This document shows, piece by piece, positions 41,389-49,766 of a stretch of DNA of 64,000 nucleotides; the stretch's first letter is position 1; each line of letters opens with the position of its first letter. The notes under the pieces were generated by a model. It was not told the origin of the DNA. It ran no database searches and saw only the letters and a program-made list of their open reading frames with translations. The DNA comes from Gemmatimonadota bacterium (GTDB lineage: Bacteria > Latescibacterota > UBA2968 > UBA8231), in assembly GCA_009840005.1 (NCBI GenBank), contig VXOR01000103.1, positions 63,814 through 127,813 of the forward strand, read 5' to 3'. Position numbers and translations under genes: made by a program.

Positions 41389-43248
41389 CTATTTCGCCTT
41401 CTCGATAGCGATCGCGCCGGCCTCGCTTTTGAGCACAAAATCCGCTGCCAGTATATCAAGGCCGCTATGCGCGTTCGACAGCACCATTACCTCGGAGTTG
41501 TTGGCCATAAGGGGAGGCTTGTCCTCAGCCTTATCCTCAAAGGCCGTAGATTGGATTTGACCACATAGCGTGAACGCAGTCAGATGCACCTTGTCCAGCA
41601 AAACCTCGTCGAGCAGGGCCTCTTTGAGCGAGAGGTGAATGTCGCCCGCGCATGATTCTAGTTCGATGCGGCTGTCCGCAGCGAGTTGATCCTGATGCAA
41701 CTGCGTTTGGCCAAAACGGTTGTATATCCGCACCCGGCCCCCTAACCGCGCGGCCTTGATCTGCACACTGCCCACGTCAATATCCACGCCGCCGCGAATA
41801 TCCTCTAGACGACAATTTTCAGCCGCATGACGCTTGGCCGCGTGGCCCTCCATCCTCACGCCGAGGTATCGGTAATAGCGCTGGTAGAGTTTGCCGCGGA
41901 TATTGCGCGCCGTCTCCAGCGCACTGTCGAAGAGTTCCACATCGCCCTCAATATCGGCCACCTCCCCGCAGGTCGATTCGATAAAACTAATTGAGCCTTG
42001 CAAACCGGAAGCGCGGACCTGCTTCCCTTTGATGACGGTCACGCGCTTGCCCTTGGGCACCAGCAACACTAAGCTGGCGGAACCAACCGGTCCATGGACC
42101 CTTTCGAGCGATGTGCTGTTGGGGCGAAAGACCTTTTGGACTTCTGCCGTAACAGCCGAGGGCGGCAGGATTATGTCTTCGAGCTTTTCGCGATAGACCG
42201 TTATCCGCGTGGCCCGCCCCAACCCCAAGCGCATATCAGCCGGCATACTGCCGCCGGTATATGCCTGCATCTGGGGAAAGGCATCCGTCGTCTTAACGCC
42301 ATTTATCACACCCCACGGATGGCAACCCCCCAAGAAATAGGCTCGCCAGATTTGTCCGCTGCCCATTGACATAGACTCGGGTTGGCCGTTTTGCACTCGG
42401 GTCCCCATGAATACCTCGCCCTCGTGTGGCCCGCTGGCGAAAAAATAGTCCACTTGGTCGGCCCCGACCTCGATCCCTTCGACGCTCTCCTGGGCTTTTT
42501 CCCGCGTCAACCCAATTGCGCTGAGCGTCCCTTCGAGCACCGCGTCTTCGCCCTCGGCTTGGCGGATCTCGATATCGGTGTCGAGGGCGCAGTAGAAGAC
42601 GATACGCTCGGTGTCTCTTAGCGGAATCGTCTCCTGCACCTGTCGGGTGGCGATTTGGCACACCACCTCTTGGACCTGTTCGGTCACGTCAATTGGCTGC
42701 ATGGCAATCTCCTCGTGGTCGGGTTCATCCAATAGCTGGCGCAGCCGGATGCGTCCTTGTTGCAATCGGCCGCACACCGTACTCAGGGGGACTTCCATCA
42801 ACTCGGCGATTTCTCGGTAGGACAGGCCGCTCAGATAGTACATCAGCACGGCCGAGCGGTAGTGTTCGGGCAACAGGTCAACGGCCTCCTGCAACTCCAG
42901 CCGCCGCATCTGGTCGGCGTACTCGGCCGCGGCCGCATTCTCCAGAGTCGTCTCTGCCGAATCCAATGGCTGTGTCCGACTGCGGTCGCGTAACCAGTCC
43001 TTGCAGCGGTTGGCTACGATGTGCATCAACCATCTCCCGAAGTGCCTCCTATCGCGCAGTTGCCCCAAGCGGCAATACGCCGCAACAAAGGCGTCTTGCA
43101 CGATGTCCTGAGCATCGACCCGCGAGCGCACGTAGCGCAGGGCCGTGGCAAAGGCCGCGTTCTGGTAGCGCCGGACGAGCGGCTCAAAGGCTTGCGCGTT
43201 GCCCGCCAAGCAGCGCTCGACGAAGTTTTCGGGATGGAAGTTGTCCAT
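41389..43248 (-). CDS. ECF sigma factor fused to a large DUF4097-like beta-rich C-terminal region
   Basis: 619 residues, three times the length of an ECF sigma factor. Residues ~8-90 are sigma region 2 (AFEPLVRRYQNAAFATALRYV, DAQDIVQDAFVAAY, HFGRWLMHIVANRCKDWLR); residues ~118-180 are region 4 (LPEHYRSAVLMYYLSGLSYREIAELMEVPLSTVCGRL). From ~195 a long region without membrane helices follows; from ~390 it has repeated short beta-strand units (ASGLQGSISFIE, EVADIEGDVELFD, LEDIRGGVDIDVGSV) like the DUF4097 protein of the same locus. Start ATG 43248. It may sense something in the cytoplasm and hold or release the sigma part; this is inference. A separate anti-sigma gene was not seen. Confidence 0.75.
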   Translation of the reverse strand: MDNFHPENFVERCLAGNAQAFEPLVRRYQNAAFATALRYVRSRVDAQDIVQDAFVAAYCRLGQLRDRRHFGRWLMHIVANRCKDWLRDRSRTQPLDSAETTLENAAAAEYADQMRRLELQEAVDLLPEHYRSAVLMYYLSGLSYREIAELMEVPLSTVCGRLQQGRIRLRQLLDEPDHEEIAMQPIDVTEQVQEVVCQIATRQVQETIPLRDTERIVFYCALDTDIEIRQAEGEDAVLEGTLSAIGLTREKAQESVEGIEVGADQVDYFFASGPHEGEVFMGTRVQNGQPESMSMGSGQIWRAYFLGGCHPWGVINGVKTTDAFPQMQAYTGGSMPADMRLGLGRATRITVYREKLEDIILPPSAVTAEVQKVFRPNSTSLERVHGPVGSASLVLLVPKGKRVTVIKGKQVRASGLQGSISFIESTCGEVADIEGDVELFDSALETARNIRGKLYQRYYRYLGVRMEGHAAKRHAAENCRLEDIRGGVDIDVGSVQIKAARLGGRVRIYNRFGQTQLHQDQLAADSRIELESCAGDIHLSLKEALLDEVLLDKVHLTAFTLCGQIQSTAFEDKAEDKPPLMANNSEVMVLSNAHSGLDILAADFVLKSEAGAIAIEKAK

Positions 43249-43321
43249 AGGTATTCAAATGCGGGACTGATGACGCATATCAACCCGTCTGCAAGTAAAG
43301 ACGGCCAGAGAAGGGAAAATT

Positions 43322-43354
43322 AAAAAGGCCCATACATTTTTTTGTAAGAGCCTA
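43322..43354 (-). terminator. Weak intrinsic terminator upstream of the sigma-fusion gene
   Basis: On the minus strand AGGC-TCT-TACA and TGTA-TGG-GCCT pair with a three-base internal mismatch, followed by a run of five T. It would separate the permease genes from the sigma-fusion gene, which would then need its own promoter. Confidence 0.35.
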
Positions 43355-43438
43355 GTTGCATTTGAGCCACTCACAGCGCAGCACTTCTATTGGATCAATG
43401 CGAATCGTCCTGACGGCGTGGTAGCAAGCGGCGTGCAT
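43352..43438 (-). pseudogene. Remnant of an FtsX permease C-terminus
   Basis: A 28-codon ORF starting directly after the stop of the deleted permease. HAVRTIRIDPIEVLRCE matches the C-terminal pattern of the permeases of this locus (RAARENPVHALRYE, LAARTNPADALRYE). It is a leftover of another permease gene in the same orientation. Confidence 0.55.
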
Positions 43439-45269
43439 TTACTCATATCTCAACGCATCCGCCGGATTGGTCCGCGCCGCCAGCCACGTCTGACTGCTGA
43501 CGGTGGCCAGCGCAACCGCGAGAACGCCCACGCCCGCCAGCACAAACCAACCCAAGCCCATGTCAATGCGATAGGCGTAGAACGCGAGCCAGCGATTCAA
43601 GACGAAATAGGCCACAGGCCAAGCAATCACATTGGCCGCCACTACCAGCCAGCCGAATTCGCGCGACATCAACAGCAGCACGCTGCTGGTCGTAGCGCCC
43701 AATACCTTGCGGATGCCAATTTCCTTGGTGCGCCGCACTGTCGCTAGGGCGACCAAGCCAAAAAGCCCCATGCAGGAGATCGCAATGGCGACGGCACTCA
43801 TCCACCCCGTGACCACGCCGACGCGCTGCTCTTCCCAGTATCTCGCGGCAAAACTCTCGTCGAGGAAGAGCACGCGCCATAATTCGTATTCCGGCAAAAC
43901 CCGCTTCCACAGCGCCTTTACTTCTTCTACTGCCGCGGGCAGGTCGGCGCGGTCGAGCCGGAATAGGGTGTACTTGAACTGATCTGTCTGCCTAGATCTG
44001 GGCTTGGATATAAGCGGGCTCGTCGTCAGAAAAGCCGGTCCTACAGTATGGCGCATATCCACGAAGTGGAAATCCTTGACTATGCCGATCACCGTCATCG
44101 GCTCGTCATTAGGGCCTGTCAAAGTGCGGCCAATTAGGTCTTCAGGACCGAAGAAGTGTGCAGCGGTCTCGTTGAGCAGGACGCCATGCGGCCGATTGGG
44201 ATCGAAGCCCTGCCCAGAGAGGACCTCGATACCCATGACGCTCAGGAAGTTTGGACTTACGTAGAAGGGCTTGGTGCGGAGCACGTTCTCATCGGACCGG
44301 ATTGGCATGGGAGAGAAGCCGCCAAAGCCGGGTGCTGGCCAAGCACCAGTGACTCCTTGTACAAATCCCGGTCGGGACTTGATCTCGTCGGCGAGACGCT
44401 CAATCTGCAAAGGATTGAGATCGCCTTTGTGGGCAACCAGCACGATCTGGTCGCCGTCGAAGCCCAAATCCTTGGTGCGCATGAAATCGAGCTGTCGCGC
44501 CATAGTGATCGCCACGACGACGAGAACGGCCGACAGCGCAAACTGCACGACAATCAGACCGCGACCCAGCCAACCGCGACCCGGCTGAGGCGTTTTGCGG
44601 GACAGTGCCCGGACGGGATGGAGCCGCGCAACGATTTGGGCCGGATACAAGCCCGACAGTACGCCGACCATCAAGGCAAGGGCTAAGGCACCTATCCCCG
44701 TCTCGACCGACAGCCACTCGATCTCTAGCTCCTGATGCACGACCGCGTTAAACGTCGGCCGCAGGACTTCGGCAAGGCCCATGCCAACGACGATGGCGAT
44801 TAGGCTCACCACGATTGCTTCGGCGAGGAATTGGTTGGAAAGCTGGTGGCGCGTCGCGCACCGTGCCCGGATCACCCGCGATCAGCGGGAAGCTGAACAA
44901 CTCAAAAAAGCCGGGGTCGGCGAACCGTCCCCTCGCCTCGATCATTTGATCCCCGTAGATCAACAGCCCGGACATGTCTTCCGTACGCACCGAGCGCAGC
45001 ACAGCGGGGAGTGTGGCCACCATCTCTGGGCCGAGGTCTCCCGGCGTCCCCGTCATAGCCTTCCCTTTCCAGGCCGGATGTGTCATGCAGACTTGGTAGA
45101 TCTGCTCGCCCTTGGCGTGGAAGCGGTCCCACGTCAGCGCACTATGCACGTACAGGCCGACGAAGATGGCCACCACAAAGGCCGCGGCCAGCCCACCCAC
45201 GTTGATGGCAGTGTACATCCGATAGCGGCGCAAATTGCGCCAAGCGACGATCAGGTTATTGCGTAGCAT
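43439..45269 (-). pseudogene. MacB/FtsX-type permease with internal out-of-frame deletion
   Basis: Two frames share one gene. 45269 down to about 44860 encodes MLRNNLIVAWRNLRRYRMYT and the start of the periplasmic domain up to FSFPLIAGDPGTVRDA. A second frame from about 44850 to 43439 encodes RHQLSNQFLAEAIVVSL through the second FtsX core to NPADALRYE. Compared with the ~800-residue paralogues, about 190 residues (the end of the periplasmic domain and one helix) are missing at 44850-44862, and the frame shifts there. So the product would be cut at about 173 residues. The C-terminal half could only be made by re-initiation. Confidence 0.75.
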
Positions 45270-45289
45270 GGCTAGTACCTCCCTATTGG

Positions 45290-45964
45290 TTAGTACCTTC
45301 CCTCTTGCTCTATCTTGCCGTCCAACAGATGTGCCACCCGGCTACCGTAGCCAGCGTTCTTCTCCGAATGCGTCACCTGCACAATCGTCGTGCCCTCGTC
45401 GTTTAGCTCCCGCAGCATGTCCATCACCTCTTCCCCCTGCTTGGAGTTGAGGTTGCCCGTAGGCTCGTCGGCGAGAATCAGCGTCGGCTGGCCGATCAGG
45501 GCGCGCGCCACGCCAACGCGCTGCTGCTCGCCGCCGGAAAGCTGGTGCGGGAACAGGTCCTTTTTGGCCACCATCTGGAAGCGGTCGAGCAACTCGCTCA
45601 CCCGCGCCTTGCGCTCGGAACCCTTCACCTTTTGGTAGAGCAGTGGCATCTCCAAGTTTTCGTACACCGTCTGCTCGTCGATCAGGTGATAGGCTTGGAA
45701 GACAAAACCAATGTGCTGCCGATGGATCTCGGTGCGTTCCTTCTCGCCCATGCCACCCACCTCTGCGCCAAGGAACCGATACGACCCCGCCGTCGGCTCA
45801 TCGAGCATCCCCATGATGTGCAGTAGCGTCGATTTGCCAGCACCGCTTGGCCCCATAATGGACACGAACTCGCCCTCGGCGACGTTTAGATGGACGTAGC
45901 GCAGCACGTAGGTCTTGCGGGGACCGGATTGGTGGTACTTTTCGATGTCGTGCATTTCGATCAT
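45290..45964 (-). CDS. LolD/MacB-like ABC transporter ATPase
   Basis: 224 residues. Walker [11 protein letters not shown]-loop [12 protein letters not shown], signature LSGGEQQR, Walker [16 protein letters not shown] and switch HSEKNAG are complete. The protein powers FtsX-type permeases. GGAGG precedes the start. It is between an intact permease gene (45985-48336) and the deleted one. Confidence 0.92.
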   Translation of the reverse strand: MIEMHDIEKYHQSGPRKTYVLRYVHLNVAEGEFVSIMGPSGAGKSTLLHIMGMLDEPTAGSYRFLGAEVGGMGEKERTEIHRQHIGFVFQAYHLIDEQTVYENLEMPLLYQKVKGSERKARVSELLDRFQMVAKKDLFPHQLSGGEQQRVGVARALIGQPTLILADEPTGNLNSKQGEEVMDMLRELNDEGTTIVQVTHSEKNAGYGSRVAHLLDGKIEQEGRY

Positions 45965-45984
45965 GATGTGCCTCCGCGTCTTAG

Positions 45985-48336
45985 TTATTCAGTCCGCAGC
46001 GTGTCTATGGGATTGCTCAGCGCCGCTAGCATCGCTTGGTAGCCTACCGTTAGCCCAGCGATGACAAAGGACAAAGCGCCCGACACCAAGAACAGGCCCA
46101 CGCCGATTTCCACGCGATAGGCAAACTCCTGTAGCCAGTGAGTGGCCAAGCCGTAAGCGATGGGCACGCTGAAGAGGAAGGCGATGGCAACGGGTTTGGC
46201 GAAGTCCCGCATCATCATAGCGGTGAGGCCACCGGGGGAAGCGCCGAACACCTTGCGGATGCCGATCTCCTTGGTGCGCTCATGGGCGGCGTGTGCGGCC
46301 ATGCCGAAGAGTCCCACCGAGGCGACGGCGATGGCTAAAAAGAGAAAGAGCGTGAGTGCGCGGCCCACCATCAGGTCCTTGGAGTAGAGCTTAGAAGTGA
46401 CCTCTTCTAGGGAATTGCGTTGGATGGGGTGGTAGGGTGCGACGGCAGCCCACTGGTCGTCGATCACTTTGAGGGCTGCGTCGAGATGGCCGGGCTGCGC
46501 CCGCACGAGAATGACGCCCGCCCCTCCATCGACCTGCAATATAACCAGCGGCTCTATCTTACTTCGCGGGCCGTGGAAGTGGAAGTCCTCGATCACGCCC
46601 ACGACGCGCGAGTCTCCCCTAGAGGCGTTGATCATCTCACCTAGCGGCTCCTCCAATCCCATCATCCGCGCGGCGGTCTCGTTGATGACGACCGCTTGGG
46701 CATCGGCCGGTTCGTCGGTCAAGGCGCGTCCTTGGAGCAGGCGCAAGCCCATGATTTCGATGAAGTCGCTATCTACTTGATACACATTTATCATCATTTG
46801 ATCTTCTCCTGCCATAAACACCATTTCCATACCCTCACCAGGTATGCCCCCAGAGAGGCTCACTGTGGCAATGCGGCTGTCCTGAAGAAGTTCTGTCTTG
46901 AAGGTTCGAGCCTGATCCACGGTCAAGCTGCGGTTCTTGATCACCACAACCTGTTCCGGCTTTGCCCCCAAGATGGAGTCCTCGCGAAGGAGATTTTGGA
47001 AGTAATCGACTTGGTGCCATATCAGCAACGTCATCGTCAGCAACGCCGCCGTAACCGTGAACTGCACCACTACCAAACCCCGACGCAGGCGCGCACCGCC
47101 CATGCGTCCCCCCTGCACTATGGTCGCCGGCTGAAAGCGCGCCACGACCCAAGCCGGGTACGCGCCCGCGATCAGTCCGACCCCCACCGCCAAGGCCGCG
47201 GCCCCGGCATAAGTTGAGCTCGTCCAGCGCAGGGATGACCATTCAAAATCGAATCCCACAAGCGCAGGCAGGAGCACAACCATAACCTCGGCCATGACAA
47301 TGCCTAGCACCGTTGCCGCCGCACTCAACAGCACCGACTCGCTCAAAAGTTGGCGCATGAGCTGGCCGCGATGAGCGCCGAGGGCCTTGCGCACACCAAT
47401 CTCGTGCATCCGTCGCCCGGCCCGCGCCGTCGCCAAGTTCACGTAGTTGACCCCAGCGATCGTTAGGATCACCACCGCCAAGATGGCGCACAGCACGAGG
47501 TACATGGGGTTGCCACCTGAGCTGACGCTGCTACGCACCTCCGTGTCAAAGTAAATCGCTTTCAGCAGCTGTAACGCGTAGGAACCGGCCGCCTCGGGCA
47601 GCTTCCTAGCCTCCTTGACGATGTCGGGAATGCGGGCGGCTACCGCAGCAGGGTCGGCACCGGGCGTTAGCTGCACGAAGGTCTCGAAGGCTGAAGCGTT
47701 CCAACCAGACGCCATCATCGGCTCTGTGGCCGCGGTAAGCGAAAGCAGTCCCGAAAACTGGAGCAATGAGCTAGAGGGCAGCGGACCGACGATGCCAGTA
47801 ACCTCGCAATCGAACTCCTCGCCGACGCGGACGACCTGTCCGATGGGATCGCTCTCGCCAAAAAGCTGGCGGGCCAACGGCTCGGTCAGCACCAAAGTGT
47901 GGGGACGCAACAAAGCCGTCTTGGGGTCGCCGCGCAGCAGCGGCAAGCTAAACATGTCGAAAACGCCAGCTTCGACCCCACGAACCTCTTCATATATTCC
48001 CTCCTCGTCCCCGACCCGAAGCAGACGCGGCCAACCGAAGCTAAAGCGGACCGCCTCCTCGACTTCGGGCAATTGCTCCTTGAGGGTCGGCCCAAGCGGT
48101 ATCCGCATTGATCCTGAGTACTGGGCCTCACCCTCACCCCATGAGGGGGGTCCCAACACGCGGAAAACTCGGTCTTTTTTCTCGTGGAAGTCGCCAACCG
48201 AGAGCTGATAGGCGGCGAGCTGGATGACCAGCAGACACAGGCAAAAGCCGACCGCCAAGCCGAAGATGTTGATCGCCGCGTAGCTGCGCTCTCGCCACAA
48301 AAGGCGCAGCGCCATCGTCAGATAGTTGCCTAGCAT
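45985..48336 (-). CDS. MacB/FtsX-type ABC transporter permease
   Basis: 783 residues with the double FtsX arrangement. N-terminal MLGNYLTMALRLLWRERSYA, periplasmic domain, core RMHEIGVRKALGAHRGQLMRQLL, second periplasmic part, core TKEIGIRKVFGASPGGLTAM and C-terminal SNPIDTLRTE. It is closely similar to the permease at 49767-52154, so the two arose by duplication. AAGGA precedes the start. It probably pairs with the ATPase directly downstream. Confidence 0.9.
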   Translation of the reverse strand: MLGNYLTMALRLLWRERSYAAINIFGLAVGFCLCLLVIQLAAYQLSVGDFHEKKDRVFRVLGPPSWGEGEAQYSGSMRIPLGPTLKEQLPEVEEAVRFSFGWPRLLRVGDEEGIYEEVRGVEAGVFDMFSLPLLRGDPKTALLRPHTLVLTEPLARQLFGESDPIGQVVRVGEEFDCEVTGIVGPLPSSSLLQFSGLLSLTAATEPMMASGWNASAFETFVQLTPGADPAAVAARIPDIVKEARKLPEAAGSYALQLLKAIYFDTEVRSSVSSGGNPMYLVLCAILAVVILTIAGVNYVNLATARAGRRMHEIGVRKALGAHRGQLMRQLLSESVLLSAAATVLGIVMAEVMVVLLPALVGFDFEWSSLRWTSSTYAGAAALAVGVGLIAGAYPAWVVARFQPATIVQGGRMGGARLRRGLVVVQFTVTAALLTMTLLIWHQVDYFQNLLREDSILGAKPEQVVVIKNRSLTVDQARTFKTELLQDSRIATVSLSGGIPGEGMEMVFMAGEDQMMINVYQVDSDFIEIMGLRLLQGRALTDEPADAQAVVINETAARMMGLEEPLGEMINASRGDSRVVGVIEDFHFHGPRSKIEPLVILQVDGGAGVILVRAQPGHLDAALKVIDDQWAAVAPYHPIQRNSLEEVTSKLYSKDLMVGRALTLFLFLAIAVASVGLFGMAAHAAHERTKEIGIRKVFGASPGGLTAMMMRDFAKPVAIAFLFSVPIAYGLATHWLQEFAYRVEIGVGLFLVSGALSFVIAGLTVGYQAMLAALSNPIDTLRTE

Positions 48337-48406
48337 GATAGTTCCTTTCGCGTCACAGCGAGTTTCAAACCATTTGTATCAACGAATTCGTTTCCGTAGG
48401 GGCACC

Positions 48407-49732
48407 CTACTGCACTCGGCGGACCTTGCCAAATGACGAGTTGATGCTCGCCTCTTTTGCTACATTCTTCAGCTCAATATCACCCCGGGCCTTAGCGTGC
48501 ACGGAACCACCAACATGCTGAATTGTCACGCTGCCGAAGCTAGAGGATGCTGAGAGGTCTCCGCCTACATTGCTGACTGTGATAGCTTTGCGCGCATGTG
48601 CGTGGGCACCCCCAGTAACATCATCCAGTATAAGGCTCCCAAAGCTGGAACTTGCGTCTAAGATGTCGCGTCGCACCGCCTTGATGTCGACCTTTTCGCG
48701 GGCCTTGGCGTATAAGACACTACCAGCGACATTGCGTATGGTCAGAGCACCAAAGCTCGACGTCGCTTCGACGTCGCGTCCTACATTGCTGATGTTCACA
48801 TCCTCACGGGCCCTTACATTGGCGGAACCGGCAATGTCGTCCAGTACCAAAGAGCCAAAACTCGACGCAGCGTGGACGTGCGGCCCTTTTACGTGCTTGA
48901 TGTCGACCTTTTCGCGGCCCTTAGCATCCAAAACTCTACCGACAACATTGCGTATGGTCACCCTGCCAAAGCTCGACGTCGCTTCGACATCGCGTCCTAC
49001 ATTGCTGATGTTTATATCCTCACGGGCCTTGGCATTGGCGAAACCGGCAATGTCATCTAGTACCAAAGAGCCAAAACTCGACGCAGCATAGACGTGCGGC
49101 CCTTTTACGTGCTTGATGTCGACCTTTTCGCGGGCCTTAGCGCGCAAAACGCTACCACCGACATCGCGTATGGTCAGAGCACCAAAAATTGAGTTTACCT
49201 CAATGTCGCCGAGGACGTTAATGATAATGGCGTCTTGGCGGGCATCTGCATGGACCGATCCATTGATGTTCTGAATGTCCTGACTGCCAAACGTCGTCCT
49301 CGCAACTACGTCGTAACCCTGTTTTGGTACCAGTACTTTTACGTGAACACGCAACGGAGGAACGGTCTTATAATCGGCTTGCCAGTGCTCCAAGACGGCG
49401 TCATCTACGTCGGTGTAAATGGTGATACCGTGGTCGTGGCGCGAGATTTCGACCTCGTGTTCACGGAGAATGCGATCGGCGTCGTGTTCGTACTGCTCAA
49501 GGACACTGCGAGTCACTACCACGCTGACTTGGTTCCCCGCTTGGGAGTCGATGGTCTGCGAGGCATACCTAGAGTTGACTTGCAGCGTTTCGCCGGGATG
49601 GGCAACGAGCGTCTTCTCAATTGTGGGCGATGGGGAACCTCCCGCGGATTTCGGCTCCTCGCCATATCCCACCATGGCCGACATTGCGACCACAATCAGG
49701 ACGCGTTGCATTTGGTAGATGGCAGTGTTCAT
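48407..49732 (-). CDS. Exported DUF4097-like beta-repeat protein
   Basis: 441 residues from ATG 49732 with GAGGAG upstream. MNTAIYQMQRVLIVVAMSAMVGYG is a signal peptide or N-terminal anchor. From about residue 150 the protein is made of short beta-strand units (SSFGSLVLDDIAG, NISNVGRDVEATSSFGALTIRNV) that form a right-handed solenoid in DUF4097/DUF2807-type proteins. Two 72-residue units are nearly identical (see repeat). The protein lies between two permease genes and may sense envelope state or act as an exported adhesin; function is inferred. It shares its fold type with the C-terminal region of the sigma-factor fusion. Confidence 0.7.
   Translation of the reverse strand: MNTAIYQMQRVLIVVAMSAMVGYGEEPKSAGGSPSPTIEKTLVAHPGETLQVNSRYASQTIDSQAGNQVSVVVTRSVLEQYEHDADRILREHEVEISRHDHGITIYTDVDDAVLEHWQADYKTVPPLRVHVKVLVPKQGYDVVARTTFGSQDIQNINGSVHADARQDAIIINVLGDIEVNSIFGALTIRDVGGSVLRAKAREKVDIKHVKGPHVYAASSFGSLVLDDIAGFANAKAREDINISNVGRDVEATSSFGRVTIRNVVGRVLDAKGREKVDIKHVKGPHVHAASSFGSLVLDDIAGSANVRAREDVNISNVGRDVEATSSFGALTIRNVAGSVLYAKAREKVDIKAVRRDILDASSSFGSLILDDVTGGAHAHARKAITVSNVGGDLSASSSFGSVTIQHVGGSVHAKARGDIELKNVAKEASINSSFGKVRRVQ
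48692..49123 (-). repeat. Two tandem 216-bp coding repeats inside the DUF4097-like gene
   Basis: Units at 48908-49123 and 48692-48907, both starting at the codons for VDIK. Each encodes 72 residues (VDIKHVKGPHV ... AKxREK) and the copies are nearly identical. A third, partial unit starts at 48691 with VDIKAV. The perfect 216-base period points to recent unequal crossing-over. Confidence 0.8.
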
Positions 49733-49766
49733 AATTGCGTCTCCTCTCATGTAATGGGTGTGATGG

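Noticed and set aside
43285..43304. Hairpin CCGTCT/AGACGG upstream of the sigma fusion
   Set aside because: Only 6 bp without a T-run; too weak to call a terminator or operator alone.
48692..49123. Regular repeats suggestive of a CRISPR array
   Set aside because: The period is 216 bases, in frame within a coding sequence, and the whole unit is conserved without variable spacers.
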